A stretch of DNA of 64,000 nucleotides from Cavia porcellus. Lineage: Eukaryota > Chordata > Mammalia > Rodentia > Caviidae. Under the pieces are notes generated by a model. That model did not search any database. It was not told the DNA's origin and worked only from the letters and a program-made list of their open reading frames with translations. Location: positions 209,634,657 to 209,698,656 of the forward strand of contig NW_026947484.1 of the NCBI RefSeq assembly GCF_034190915.1, in the 5' to 3' direction. Shown one piece after another: positions 1 through 10,850 of the stretch. The first letter of the stretch is position 1; each line of letters begins with the position of its first letter. The position numbers were made by a program, and so were the translations under genes.

Positions 1-1438
1 ATCATTTTAAAAATACCTATATCTACTCTAGATTTGCTGAGCATTTCCTTTATAAATGTTGACATTTCTTTTTTTTACCTGAGGGATTTCCTCTATAGCT
101 TCACGGATTGTTTGGTTGCTTCAGTTGCTATCATTTCAGAGGTTTATTTTAATTTCTTCTGCATTGATGTCTTCTGAACTTGTTCTGGGTGGGCTGGATG
201 TCTCGATTGCCTTTTGTTTCTTTGTCTTGTCATGTTCTATTTTATAAAATTTCTATTTTGTTTTCTGGTAAGATCCTTGTGAGTGTTTGTGGTGGGTAGC
301 CTTACCACTAGTATTAGGGCCTCTAGGAAATGCCTGTTCCTCAGGGATGTCTTCTGTATGTAGGAGATTTTTGCTTTGTGTCTGTCAGTAGATCCTACCT
401 TCCCAATTAATTAAGGGTGAGATGTTAGCATCTTTTGGCTCACTTCCCAGTCCTTTGGTATAGGGCTGTCAACCCAGAGCTTCTCAGCATTGTTAAAGAA
501 GGGAAAACCAGTGATTGCCACAGATATGATATCCTAGCTAGAGTATTAAAACTAACCATGGCAATAGCACCAAGCACAGTTTAGAAACTGATGAACTGTG
601 TTAACTGTTGATTTTGTACTTTAGTCCATAGTAGCAGAGTCTACAGTTATATAATAGAATTGAATGTAAATTAGGAGTTTGTATGCACAATATTTCCCCT
701 TGGTAGAGTGGTTTTTCCTGTTGTGGGGAAATTTAGTGCTGATTGTGTTTTGAAAAAATACTGGAAAGGAAGTAAAAACAAGGCTGGAGGACAAAGGAGG
801 ACCACATAAGGTTTGGGAAACCAGATACATGGGTAGTAAAGAAATATTGGAAAGATTATCTCAGTTTGGTCTGTAGGTTTAGAGGATAGGATTAGTTTTC
901 TGTGGTTGGAGTTCTTTCCCACTCTTTAAGGGAAATAAGAAGAGAGAGAGAGAGAGAGAGAGAGAAGAAAAGAGAAAGAGAAAAATAAGAAAATGTAAAA
1001 TAAATTGAGAGAAAAGGGCCAGTTACCAAGTCCTGGGGTTCTTCCCAAACTGGTTGCCAGTCCCATGGCTGACTCAGTCACCTATTAGCTCATATTGTTA
1101 TTGTTGCTTTGTACTTTCTATGCCACCTGTCTCACCCGTTTATCTTCCGTGCCCTTGTAGGGATGGTTCCTGGACTTGGCTGAACAGTTTACCTCAGTCA
1201 TGGCAGTAGTCAGGGAAGAGGCCGTGTTTGTCTCTTATGGTGTGGCTCACCTGAGTCCTGGTGGGGGGGAGGCTGGGGAGGGGCTACTCCTTTCCCTGAC
1301 GTTCACCTGGAGTCTCACTGGGGTGCTACCACACTGCAGAAATCCCCAACCTCCACTTTCTCACAATGCAGTTAGCTCTGAACTCATAGGTGGAGTTATC
1401 CCCTGACGAGTATAACTCCCATGGTCTGGTCACCTTCC
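1..1438. other. Unclassified non-coding DNA with GA microsatellite
   Basis: No open frame here resembles a protein. The first ~560 bases are T-rich, a (GA)n purine tract lies at about 939-965, and 1020-1430 is noticeably more GC-rich. The layout next to L1 fragments suggests it could be old L1 UTR sequence, but I cannot align it to the other L1 copies in the window, so it is left unclassified. Confidence 0.4.
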
Positions 1439-1439
1439 A

Positions 1440-1845
1440 AAAGCTCCATATCTGAACACATGAGACTTTGAAAGGATATTGTATATTTTTATATATTTGA
1501 ATCATTACTTACATTAGGGAAACTATTCGGTATTCACACATGTGAGATTGATTTATTTCACTTATGAGTATGATCTCAAGCTGAGCCCATTTATTGATAA
1601 ATATCTCAATGTAATCCTTCTTTATAGCTGAATAATACTCCATTGTATAGAAATACCACAACTTTTTTATCCATTCCTCAGTTGATGGACACTTGGGTTG
1701 TTTCCAAGATCTGGCGATTACAAATTGTGCTGCTATAAACATAGGTGCACATATATCACTGTGGTATGATGCTTTCAGTTCTTCTGGGAATATTATGTGG
1801 CCTTGAAGCCTTATAAAGTTTTCACTTATTAATTGGAAAGGCTTT
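1440..1845 (-). pseudogene. LINE-1 ORF2 C-terminus and proximal 3' region (fragment)
   Basis: Antisense L1 piece. The 1509-1742 reading frame on the minus strand contains the L1 ORF2 C-terminal signature: MFIAAQF, then QPKCPSTEEWIKKLW, then MEYYSAIKKD. These residues belong to the cysteine-rich end of the L1 ORF2 protein. The upstream EN and RT domains are absent, so this is a 5'-truncated, dead copy. Confidence 0.85.
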
Positions 1846-1859
1846 ATTCTGGGCTTCTT

Positions 1860-2930
1860 GATATGGAAATATTTGAAGCTATAGTATATGAAGTTTTATC
1901 CAAATATTTCAAGGAAAAAGACAGACACTATGCTAACTACTATTAAGTCGGGTTATTTGGTGGTGAAGCACTAGATTGCCGAAACAGTCATGCTTTGACC
2001 TGTATTGTTATATTGTTATGTCCTGTTTTATCTCAATCTCTCCCTTATTCTTTAAAAAAATTATTTAGTTATTTCTTATGTTTGTTTTAATTAAGGGGAA
2101 AAATTAAAAACAATAGCAGGATATATAATAGTAACTCTTTTTTATTTCCTATTAACTTGTTTTGAAGTCCTGTAATACTCCCACGATCTTGTTTTGACTG
2201 AATAGACTCTGTTCCATTCTGTATGATAGTATCAAGTTTGAGGGTATAGGCAACTACTTTGAAGGCAATAAGATTCACTAAGATGCCCATTCTGGTTTGA
2301 CTATTGTCTCCTTTGGAAGTCCTGTAATGTTTACAATGCCTAAGTTTTATTGGTCTTGTTCTCTACTGTTTTGTCCAACTTTATAATATCTAATGAGATA
2401 GACAATTCTTTTTAAGGAAACAAGAGACATTGTTGATAACCATTGTTGATAACCTTGTACTCTGTTCTACATCATGTGCTATGTCTATCTTTGGTTTTGA
2501 CTGACAGCTTTGTTTTGCCATATTTGACTTTATTCTCCCCCCCCAAAAGTAATAAGAACTAAGGAGTAATAAAATCCAAAATGTGTAAATTTTGTTGTAA
2601 AAAAGAGAGGGGGAAAAAAAGAGCTCTAATGGATATAACAGCAAGTGTGTTTAGGGGTGTTAAATAGCTGACTATATTAATGTTTTTGGATCATTGAACA
2701 CAGATGTTTGCAGTCTCTCTGTTTGAATGTCCACTTTGTATTATTTGATACTGTGATTTGAGCAACTATTTCTAAGATGATAATATGTGATTTATTAACA
2801 GGTGATTTCTTACTGTTTTTTTTTGTAGTTCTGTATTACATGTACCCTTACACCGCTTTGTTTTGTTTTGTGTTTTTCTTTTTCCTTTTAAATAAAATTT
2901 TAAAAAATAAATAAATAAAAAAAGAAAGGA
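1860..2930 (+). mobile_element. L1/HAL1-type 3'UTR fragment with A-rich tail
   Basis: About 1.07 kb of T-rich, G-poor sequence. It matches, block by block and in the same order, the reverse complement of 56423-57500, which is the 3'UTR of the ORF1-only L1 derivative near the right end. Shared blocks include ATAGTATATGAAGTT, GATTTCTTACTGTTT-like text and the AACTATTTCTAAGATGA motif. It ends in an AAATAAAATTTT plus A-rich tail, as expected for an L1-mobilised 3' end. No coding sequence remains in this copy. Confidence 0.75.
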
Positions 2931-3088
2931 TATTGTAGATCTCAACCATAACTATCATTTTTCTGTGAAAGTGTGTATTCATGGTAAACACCTGCTATTT
3001 GACGTCCCTAACTTACATCTCTCTGTCATTACTAGTTTCCAAGTTAACCACTATTTTATTCTTTGTCTCTTATTTCTCTCTCTGTCTC

Positions 3089-3090
<2 letters not shown>

Positions 3091-3128
<38 letters not shown>
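3091..3128. repeat. (CT)n microsatellite
   Basis: A nearly pure CT dinucleotide tract with impure TCTG flanks on both sides, embedded in the antisense L1 fragment. Confidence 0.97.
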
Positions 3129-3133
<5 letters not shown>

Positions 3134-3306
3134 CTCTGTCTCTATTTGTATATGCATGTATAAGTGAGATCATGTAGTGTTTTCGTTTCTACACAGATTA
3201 TTTCATTTGGTATAATCTCAAATTTCATCCATATTACATCAAATGGCAAGATCTCATTTTCCTGTGGATAAGTAGTATAATATCAGACACATCACCCACA
3301 GACATT

Positions 3307-3308
<2 letters not shown>

Positions 3309-3347
<39 letters not shown>
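3309..3347. repeat. (CA)n microsatellite
   Basis: About 19 uninterrupted CA units within the antisense L1 fragment. Confidence 0.97.
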
Positions 3348-3349
<2 letters not shown>

Positions 3350-3509
3350 ATACAACACAATTTCTTTACCCAGTCATCCATTGCTGGACACTCATTTCCA
3401 TGTCTTGGCTATTGTGAATATAGACACAATGAACAAGAGGTACAGATATCCTTATGAGTTTGTCATTTCATTTTTAGTGGAAATGTTTCCAGAAGAGGTC
3501 TTTCTAAAA

Positions 3510-3990
3510 TTGCTAAAAGGTAACAGAGGGGGAAAACTCCCTGATATTAGCCTTGGCCATGAGTTTTGGCTTTCACACTAAAATCTGAGACTACAGAAGC
3601 AAAAGTAAATAAATCTGATCACATCCACATAAAATTCTTTCTACATAACTGAATGAAATGACAACCTGTGGATTGGGAAAAATATTAGCAGACTATATAC
3701 TTGATAAGTAGTTAATCTGTATAATTTATAAAGATCTCATACAACTCAATAATATCAACTCAAATTACCCAGTTTTTAAAAGGGCAAAGCACTTTTCTCC
3801 AAGGAAGACATAAAAATGGCCAACACATCATTAATTACTAGGAAAACACAAAGCAAAATCAATAATGACACAAACTCACATCCAGTAGGGAGGGTTGCTG
3901 TTTCTGAAAAGTTACGACATGAATGTTGATGATTATGCTGAAAGACAACCTTCATATATTGTTGGGAATACAGGTTGAAGAAATGATTAG
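3510..3990 (+). pseudogene. LINE-1 ORF2 C-terminal region, inverted 5' piece
   Basis: Sense-strand L1 ORF2 text: 'GGGGGAAAACTCCCTGATATT', then a block corresponding to the L1 phrase that encodes 'SKKD/KWAKDLN...FSKEDI' (here 'AAAAGGGCAAAGCACTTTTCTCC' and 'ACATAAAAATGGCCAACA'). It is riddled with stops. The piece is 5' in L1 to the adjacent minus-strand fragment, consistent with a 5' inversion of a single insertion. Confidence 0.75.
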
Positions 3991-4152
3991 AGCTCCCATA
4001 TATTTGTTTGTAGGTGTTTTACGTTTCCATTGTGCTTTTCCCATCCTATCAGGAGTGTTCATTGTTTGCTTCCTTGTGTCCTGAAGGAATGATGAATATC
4101 TGAACCCTGTTTTACATTTTCAATATGAGTTATTTGGAGATTTAACTGAATG

Positions 4153-4524
4153 TGTTATGATTTGAGTCTGGATAGCCCCACAAAGCCTCATGCAGTCATG
4201 GGGGCAAGATTCCTGAATCTGTGATTAATTCATGGCCCAATGCTGGAATTATGGATGTGATTATGACACGCCCCCTAGGTGGGGGATGGCCTACAAACAA
4301 ATAAGGGACAGAAGGAATCATCTCACTGTGCTCCTTCTTTGTTCTTGCTGCTTTTGCTGTCTCTAGCAGCCACAAACCTGTCACCCTCTGCCATGAGCCA
4401 CCCTGCCTCAGACTCAGGGAATGATGACTGAAACCTCTACAAATTGTGAGCTAAATAAACTTTCCTTCCTTAATTCTGGGTGTTGGGTGTTTCTTCATAG
4501 CAATAAGAGAAAAATAACCAAGAC
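4153..4524 (+). mobile_element. MaLR-type solo LTR
   Basis: About 372 bp starting TGTTATGATT and ending AACCAAGACA, the standard ends of mammalian MaLR (THE1/MST/MLT) LTRs. Diagnostic internal text includes the 'CTGAAACCTCTACAAATTGTGAGCT' region followed by AATAAACTTTCCTTCCTTAA, the LTR polyadenylation signal region. No internal sequence flanks it, so it is a solo LTR. Its divergence suggests an old insertion. Confidence 0.8.
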
Positions 4525-4727
4525 AGTATGACTTGTTTCTCCCTGTTGATTTTCACTCACAGTGGCTTTTTCTTTGAGTCCTTGATGGGATATAACCATG
4601 AGCTCATTGTTTTACTTAAATTAACTTCTGCCTGATGTTCCTATATTAGGAAATATTTCTCTTTGAATAATTATTCTCAAACTATAATATCCAAACTACA
4701 ATATCACTGGAATAATAAATTAGAGAT

Positions 4728-4890
4728 TACAGCTGGGCGTGGTGATTCACACCTGTAATCCCAATACTGGTGAGCTTGAGCCAGGAAGATTACTGAAAAT
4801 TTAAATCTAACCCTAACAATCCTCCTGCCTCTGACCTCTGAGGCTGACCTCTGAATTGGTGGAAATACAGGCATAAGCTACATGCCTGAT
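4728..4890. mobile_element. B1-like SINE fragments, head-to-head
   Basis: The left half reads 'GCTGGGCGTGGTGATTCAC' followed by CCTGTAATCCCA, the B1/Alu (7SL-derived) start with an A-box-like region on the plus strand. The right half (about 4822-4885) reads as the reverse complement of a B1 end ('CTCCTGCCTCTGACC', 'GGAAATACAGGCATAAGC'). The two parts form a short imperfect inverted repeat. Confidence 0.65.
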
Positions 4891-5864
4891 GAGCCTTTAT
4901 TTGTTTTGACTTTGCTTTTGTTAAACTCTAAAAACAACAATAGTGACAAATTTACCTGATATGACCCATGCATCCTTTTTTTCCTACAATTTCTTTTTCT
5001 GTTTGTAAAACTCACATTACTGGTGGGATGAACCTCTTCTGCCACTAGACAGGCGGGAAGGTGTTTACAGTTAAATGTGACCATAGCTCTGAGTGGAAAC
5101 AATTTACAGTAAACAGGAGGTCCAAAATTTGTACATGTGGTGAGCTTTGAAGGGTGTTTAACTGATAAACACTTCCCACTAGTCTGATGCAAAGCAGTGT
5201 TATACACTTACAGAGCAGGTAAGTTAAGGCATGTGTGGCTCAGATCTGTGGCTTATCAAAGCTGGGAAGCAGTGTTCTGTGCATAGGAGATTGTTTGTAA
5301 CAGCTAACTAGTAGACCTTATAATATATGCCAAGTGTGGTGCCCAGTGCTCTCTAATCCATCCAGTCATTAAAACATTGCTGAGAGCACATTTCTCTCCA
5401 CTAGAATTTTCCTAGGGGCTCTATCCAGGTGCACGAAAGAGGAGGACCACATATGCATTTGCATTAAAATTAGATTCTGATTTCCATAACATTTACATAC
5501 TCCTACACAGACTGTGCCATCTATTCTTAGGCAGCTTTTAGCAAAACATTATTTATTGCTACCATTAAGGTTGACACATCTTGATTTTTTTTCTCTACTT
5601 TTATCCTTACCCAATCTTTGACCTCAGAGTTTGATATAAAAAAATACAAAGATGACGATGACAGAAAGGAAAAAGAGCTTTCTGTTGGATTTTGGGTTAA
5701 GAACACTAATGAGATGTATTTCAAAGAAACCTCACTATAAACCCAAAATATTCAGGGCTTTTTTCCCCCTTTTTTAGGGGATAGTTTTGACATTTCTTTT
5801 TAATGGAGATAGGTTAAAAAATAGGATTGTAAGTTTATGAACTCAAAAACACTGGCTGAGTGAT
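4891..5864. other. Non-coding, no element recognised
   Basis: Ordinary AT-rich DNA. A 109-codon minus-strand frame at 4878-5207 has no recognisable domain and no codon signature of a gene. Nothing else is supported. Confidence 0.5.
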
Positions 5865-5960
5865 TCATTTATCTATTTAACAAATACTTAAGGAGCACTG
5901 TAATGTTCAATGACATTAGGAGTCGTCTTGGGCATATAAAAGTGAACTGCACATGTTTTA
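5865..5960 (-). mobile_element. L2 3' end (short)
   Basis: Reads 'TATTTAACAAATACTTAAGGAGCACTG', a short-tail match to the reverse complement of the L2 terminus (ACAAATATTTATTGAGCACC-like), then decays. Ancient and short. Confidence 0.5.
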
Positions 5961-6249
5961 AAAAATACATGCTTTCATCCTTTATGTTGTAGCAGCTGAG
6001 AACTGAGCTGAGAAATGGCAGACAAATCAGTATGAATAACATACCAAGAGTTTCAGCTAGTGATGGGTCCTGGGGATAAAAATATAGTAGGAAAGGGGAA
6101 TAAAGAATGCAGAGTATTGGGAACGAGCTACTATTTCAAACAGGGTGATCAGAGAAGTGTCTTTGAGATGATTGCATGTCAGTAAAGAGCTAAAATAGAC
6201 CAGCAAGTAAGTTGTCCAAGGAAGCTGTGTGCTTAGGAATTCCCCTAAT

Positions 6250-6395
6250 GATCTAAACAAAATGCGGATTTCTGGGCCTGTCCCCCAAATCCCTAAGGAT
6301 TAGGTCTTTGATGAAACTCAGCTGTTCCAATTTTATTCATCACCCTGAGAGAGTCTAATGTAGTAGGTCCTCACTTGTGAAACACTGTCCTTGAG
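6250..6395 (+). mobile_element. MER5-like hAT DNA transposon fragment
   Basis: The order of blocks 'GCGGATTTCTGGGCCTG', 'CTAAGGATTAGGT', 'CACCCTGAGAGAGTCTAATGT' and 'TTGTGAAACACTGTCC' mirrors the MER5A/B consensus (…AGAAATGCAAATTCTCGGGCC…GAATCAGAAACTCTGGG…TTTGAGAACCACTG). This is a non-autonomous Charlie-type hAT family with no coding capacity. Confidence 0.6.
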
Positions 6396-6541
6396 AAGTA
6401 AGTCATGTTAATTGTGAGAGGAGACACCCCATTTCTCTCTGTGCTCTTTGGGAGATGAGCACTTTCCTGCTCACAAAACTAAGTAGATTTATTGGAAATA
6501 AATTTAGAAATATGTCTACTTTAAAAAATGTGATGTCACAT

Positions 6542-6546
<5 letters not shown>

Positions 6547-6588
<42 letters not shown>
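6547..6588. repeat. (CA)21 microsatellite
   Basis: Pure CA dinucleotide tract of about 21 units. Confidence 0.98.
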
Positions 6589-6591
<3 letters not shown>

Positions 6592-6690
6592 GTATTGGTC
6601 CAACACAGATGAAGTCTAAAGGTCAGATTTCAGTGTTAAAATGAGAAAAATATGAAATTTCTTCACTCATGCATAAGAAAATTTGACTAG

Positions 6691-6781
6691 GGGCTGGGGA
6701 TTTAGCTCAGCGGCATAAGCACCTGCCTTGCAAGCAGGCAGTTGTGAGTTCAATCCCTGGTACCGATAAAAACGAAAAAGA

Positions 6782-6816
<35 letters not shown>

Positions 6817-6817
6817 A
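6691..6817 (+). mobile_element. ID-family SINE (tRNA-Ala derived), full length
   Basis: Starts GGGGCTGGGGATTTAGCTC, carrying a pol III A box, then a B box (GAGTTCAATCC) and a 3' unique end GGTACCGATAAAAACG, followed by a ~33-base poly(A). It is flanked by a perfect 16-bp target-site duplication, AAGAAAATTTGACTAG, at 6675-6690 and 6818-6833. The intact duplication and long pure A tail show a recent L1-mediated insertion. The body folds as a degenerate tRNA-Ala; it is a retroposon, not a functional tRNA gene. Confidence 0.95.
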
Positions 6818-6833
6818 AAGAAAATTTGACTAG

Positions 6834-7254
6834 TTTAAATGTAATACTTTAAAATTATAAGCTTCTTTGTTCAGGTTCTGGTTGGCTTTATCATGTATAT
6901 TCTTCTCTTGCTTTATTTGTTACTTTATTCACATAAACAAAAATGCCTAAATTGCAAGAAAACATGCTAGATACTGATAAATTAAGATGAATCAGTCCAA
7001 ATCCCTGGGGCAACAAAATACGTGTTTCTCTAATACAGCTGGTTAAAAGTGCTAAATGAAGGATCTGTGCTACACCAAAGGACTGGAGAAGAGCTGAAGG
7101 GGAGTCAGTGAGCTGGTCTTTGAACAGTGAGTGGAGTGTTTCATAAGGATACAGTTGCTCCGGGTGAAGTGGGAAGTGTGTGGAGGGAGAGGTGGTTTCA
7201 GTGAACAGTGAAGGAGAGAGAAAAACCTAAGCAGAGGCATGATGTCCTCAACCA
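6834..7254. other. Non-coding, no element recognised
   Basis: AT-rich sequence between the ID SINE and the MLT1 LTR. No gene, motif or repeat family could be supported. Confidence 0.45.
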
Positions 7255-7650
7255 TAGGTCCATTCATTCAGACAAAGGTGATTTGGATTTTGGTAGTAGG
7301 ATACACCACATGAGTCTTATGTTGGGTCACCATAATAAAATATCCACACCTAGGAGTACGAGCAATGGAAATTTATTTCTCAACATTCTGAAGGCTGGCA
7401 GGGTGGAGGTCAGTGTACCTACTCATATGTTTCTGGGGCAAGCCCTCTTCCTGCTTGGTACATGGCAGCTTCTTGCAGTCTTCACGTGGTACAGAGAACA
7501 ATCCATCTTGACTTCTTTTTATTAAAATATTAACCCTATCCTTAACACTCCTCACTAATCGTAATTACCTTTTAAAGGCTTTTAAATACCATCATGTTGT
7601 GGCTTAAGGCTTGAAAAGATGGATGGGGAGTGGACCTAATTCAACCCAAA
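7255..7650 (-). mobile_element. MLT1-like MaLR LTR
   Basis: Reverse-oriented MLT1 text: 'GGAAATTTATTTCTCAACATTC' followed by TGAAGGCTGGCAGGG corresponds to the MLT1 3' segment (…CCTCCAGAACTGTGAGAAATAAATTTCTG). 'CTCTTCCTGCTTGGTACATGG' and 'ACTAATCGTAATTACCTTTTAAAGGC' match further parts, and the far end 'AATTCAACCCAAAGCATCC' corresponds to the LTR start. Ancient and diverged. Confidence 0.75.
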
Positions 7651-8224
7651 GCATCCTACAAAGGAAATTGCTAGAGATAAAGTTAGGCCCTGCAGAAGGG
7701 GCAAGTGGTAAAAGTCTTTTTATGCCATTTAAAGGAGTCTGGCCTTTTTTTTTTTTTTTTTTAAATAGTCAAAAGGTTGTCAGTGAATACCTGTTCTACC
7801 AGTTATTAGCTGGGTAATTGAATGATTATTCCATATCTTAGTCACCTAATCTTATACATATGGATTCATAGTAGCTTTCACATTATAATGCAGTGATTTT
7901 TCAACACAAGAAATATAAAACACTGTCAAACATCATCATCTGAGGAACTAGAAATGGAGAGAACATGTCCTGTCTACTCTGTACCTGCTGGAACTGACCT
8001 TAGTTTCAGACATCATGGAGAAAGATGAAACTAGAAGAAATAAGGATTGAATAAGAGAGAAACCTTTTCTAGAAAACCTTGTCTGTTGTCATGGCAGTGA
8101 CACTGAGAAAGCAATGGAATTGTTCTTTGTCCAACTATTACTGTCTTGCATCTCATTTCAAAGTCACTCGATATATACAACCATTATGAATTTTTCTTCT
8201 ATGTTCAATTATGCATTTTTGAAT
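7651..8224. other. Non-coding, includes a 20-base poly(T)
   Basis: Contains a T-run near 7744-7762. No coding frame or recognised repeat otherwise. Confidence 0.45.
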
Positions 8225-8425
8225 TTTTTTTTTTTTGTACTGGATGTTGAACCGAAGACCTTTGTGTTGAGTTACAGCCCCAGCACTTTTAAAATTTTTA
8301 TTCTGAGGCAGGTTCTCATTAAGTTGTAAAATTGCCCAGACTGGTTTGAACTTGAGCTCTTCCTGCATCAGCTTTCCAGAATGCTGAGATCAAAGATGTG
8401 GATCACCACTTCCAGTTTATCTTTT
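8225..8425 (-). mobile_element. B4-type SINE (ID + B1 composite)
   Basis: Antisense composite. Left part 'GTACTGGATGTTGAACCGAAG' followed by ACC...CAGCCCCAGCAC is the reverse of an ID head. The right part 'CTGAGGCAGGTTCTCATTAAG', 'CCCAGACTGGTTTGAACTTGAGC' and 'AATGCTGAGATCAAAG' is the reverse of a B1 body. This is the ID-B1 dimer arrangement of rodent B4 elements. Confidence 0.75.
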
Positions 8426-8789
8426 GTAATTTTTAATTCAGTGCACTGGAAGCTGTACAGGAGATGGCAAATTTAATACATGTATCACTTATTTTATCTA
8501 CTACCATTTTGTGTATCGATAAGCATTCAATAAAAACTGGCAAAAAGAATTTAAAAAACCTGATATATTAAATTACAGATTTATAGGAAAACATAGTTTA
8601 TAAAATTATTACAAATGCATGTGCCAGACAGTCTCCCTCTTGACCACCATTCATTAACCATTTCTGCCCTGTTCTTGGTGCAATATACATGGCTATTATG
8701 GTCATCCTCTTGGTTTACATAATTTGTGCAATTTTATCCACTGAGTTTCAGATATGTTTGTCCTACAGAGGGTACCGGAATAAAATGTC

Positions 8790-8971
8790 ACTTCAAGCTG
8801 GACCTGCTGATGCATGCCTATTAGCCCAGCACTTGGGAGGCTGAGGCAGGAGGATTGCCACAAGTTTGAAGCCAGTGAGGATGTCATAGTCTGTTCGGCA
8901 GCCTGAGCTAAAAAGAGATCCCGTCACAAAACAAAACAAAACAAAACAAAACAAAACAAAACAAAACAAAA
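8790..8971 (+). mobile_element. B1 SINE with (AAAAC)n tail
   Basis: B1/7SL-derived body: 'GCATGCCTATTAGCCCAGCAC', 'GGGAGGCTGAGGCAGGAGGAT', then 'GCCTGAGCTAAAAAGAGATCC'. It ends in roughly eight AAAAC repeats, a tail type produced by expansion of an A-rich SINE terminus. Confidence 0.9.
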
Positions 8972-10730
8972 GCTTCTTCAATGCCCCCAGATAGTGGTTA
9001 TTGACCAAAGGAAAAAGAGTATGTGTGGGAACTCCTGTTGTGTGTCCTAGAACTCATTTGGCTCGCTGACAGGATATGGTGGGGATGTTACAGCCCCCTC
9101 AGGGTTGGGCACCTTGCCTTGTTTCACATGGACCCTGGCCTAAGAAATGCAGAAAGTGTCCGAGGCCTATGTGAGTACTGGACATTGTCTTAAAGATACA
9201 AATGGCAGGCACTGGGCAAATGGGAAGGAGCGTATGTTAGGACGAGGATGGTAGAACAAAGAAATGTCCAACAATCCCTGCTTGACAGTATCAGCTTTCC
9301 TTACTGGGATGTTAAGCAACTTACTATAGAGTTTTAAAAGATGATAATCCATTGTTAATCTCTATCAGCCAACATATATGCATTTCAAATAAAATAAACA
9401 AATCATCAATGTAATACAACCCTAAACTCTGGAGTGGAGACTGCTCAGCATACACTGATCACCTCAGCTCCATGTTGCAACTTCTTCTCCTGCATTTTGT
9501 TATTTCTTCATTCACTTACGGATCACAGACAAGCACATGAGTTGTCCTGGGGCAAAACATGGTTTTATTTTGATCCTGACTCCCAGTCTTCAGAAAAGCC
9601 TAATTAAGTGGTAGGAGAAAAGTGGAACTTAGTCATTTTATTAGTTCTCATGATGTTAGTAGTTTCCCTAGAAAATCATTGCAGCCCAAATCTCCTATTT
9701 AACATCATATTGAACATCTTTCAGTTCTTCATAGCCTTTCCTTGGGAGAAAGTTCTTTTCCTCAGACAACAGTGCTGTCTTAGGTCCGCGATGCATTGAA
9801 ATCGCGCAGGAGTTGGGTTACTTGAGGTTTCTTATGGAACATGTGCTGTTTCTTCAAGTTATTCCATCTCCATCTTATTCTTTCAAGGCTCAAGATCAAA
9901 TTCTATCTATTCCTTAAAGATTTCTCAAACTTCTGTGTATATTGATTTTTCTTTTCTCTAAATGTCCAGGGAAAAATCTACTATAATGTTGATGCATGAT
10001 CTCTAACTGCCTATTTTTTTTTTTCAAATAAAATGAAAAACAAGCATGAGGGGAACAAAATTTATGCTAGTGCTTGTAAGAAATAAAATTATAGAAAAAA
10101 ATATTCCTTCTCTTAAAGAGCTATTGTCTCTTGGGAAATAGATAAAATCAGTATGAGAAATTTGAAGTTGAAGATTTGAAACGTTTTCAGGAAGAGAGAA
10201 GTTATGCTATGCTGGAGGATACTACTGCCTTCCAAATGAATGATCCACATGAATACTACGCAGCGAAACTTCAGTGATGAAGGGAAGAGAAGCTGAAGTT
10301 AGGAAGCAAGGGACACAGTTATAAAGGAGATAAAAGTTGACTTTTATCTTGAAAAGTGTGTAAGAGAGAGGTGGCATGGAAGTATATGCTTTATTCCCTG
10401 AGACTGCAGGATGCTTCTTCTCTTCTCAAGGCAATGACACATTTCGGTAAATGATTGTGCTTTGTCTTCTTTTCCAGTTCTACCTTACACACGACAACTT
10501 GCACATTGTTTCCCATGCAAGGGCTATGATGTTAGGATTACATAAGTCATGATTTCATGTTCAGAGCCCTACTATCTGTCCAAATTTTTAAAATTGTTGA
10601 AATCTTGTTAAAATGTAAAACAGAAAAAGATAGAAAAAATGTAAAATAGGTGAATTTACCAACTAGACCATCACTAACTCAAGAAAACTGGTTTTCTAAA
10701 TAGCAATTTTATTAACTACCAGAGATTAAC
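8972..10730. other. 1.76 kb of apparently unique non-coding DNA
   Basis: No repeat family, coding frame, tRNA or splice-flanked exon could be supported. Short reading frames (for example 9608-9799 plus, 63 codons) look random. Confidence 0.5.
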
Positions 10731-10850
10731 CTTCCTTCCTCCTTCCTTCCTTTTCTCCTTTTTCTTTCCTCCCTTCCTTCTTTTCTTCTTTCCTTTCATC
10801 CTACCTACCATTCTTTTTCCTTTCCTTTTCTTTTCCCCTGTCTACTCAAC
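10731..10850. repeat. CCTT-rich polypyrimidine tract
   Basis: Imperfect CCTT/CCTTTT repeats on the plus strand over ~120 bp, a mirror-symmetric pyrimidine strand capable of triplex (H-DNA) formation in principle. Confidence 0.9.

Larger units (their letters stand above)
2950..3505 (-). mobile_element. LINE-1 3' part of a twin-priming copy
   Basis: Antisense L1 text from the end of ORF2 and 3'UTR, including 'TTTGGTATAATCTCA' and 'CATTGCTGGACACTCA' followed by 'CTTGGCTATTGTGAATA', recognisable as reverse-oriented ORF2 C-terminal sequence. Two microsatellites interrupt it. It abuts a piece of L1 in the opposite orientation at about 3510, which comes from further 5' in the element; see the findings. 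Confidence 0.75.

Noticed and set aside
3381..3581. 66-codon plus-strand frame MLDTHFHVLAIV…
   Set aside because: Starts in antisense L1 and runs through the inversion junction into sense L1, so it is a chimera of two L1 strands.
4878..5207. 109-codon minus-strand frame
   Set aside because: No recognisable domain, promoter, splice context or composition of a real gene; frame length is expected by chance in a 64-kb window.
6691..6765. tRNA gene with cloverleaf-like body
   Set aside because: It is the head of an ID SINE: it carries a SINE tail, poly(A) and a target-site duplication, so it is a retroposon and not a tRNA gene.
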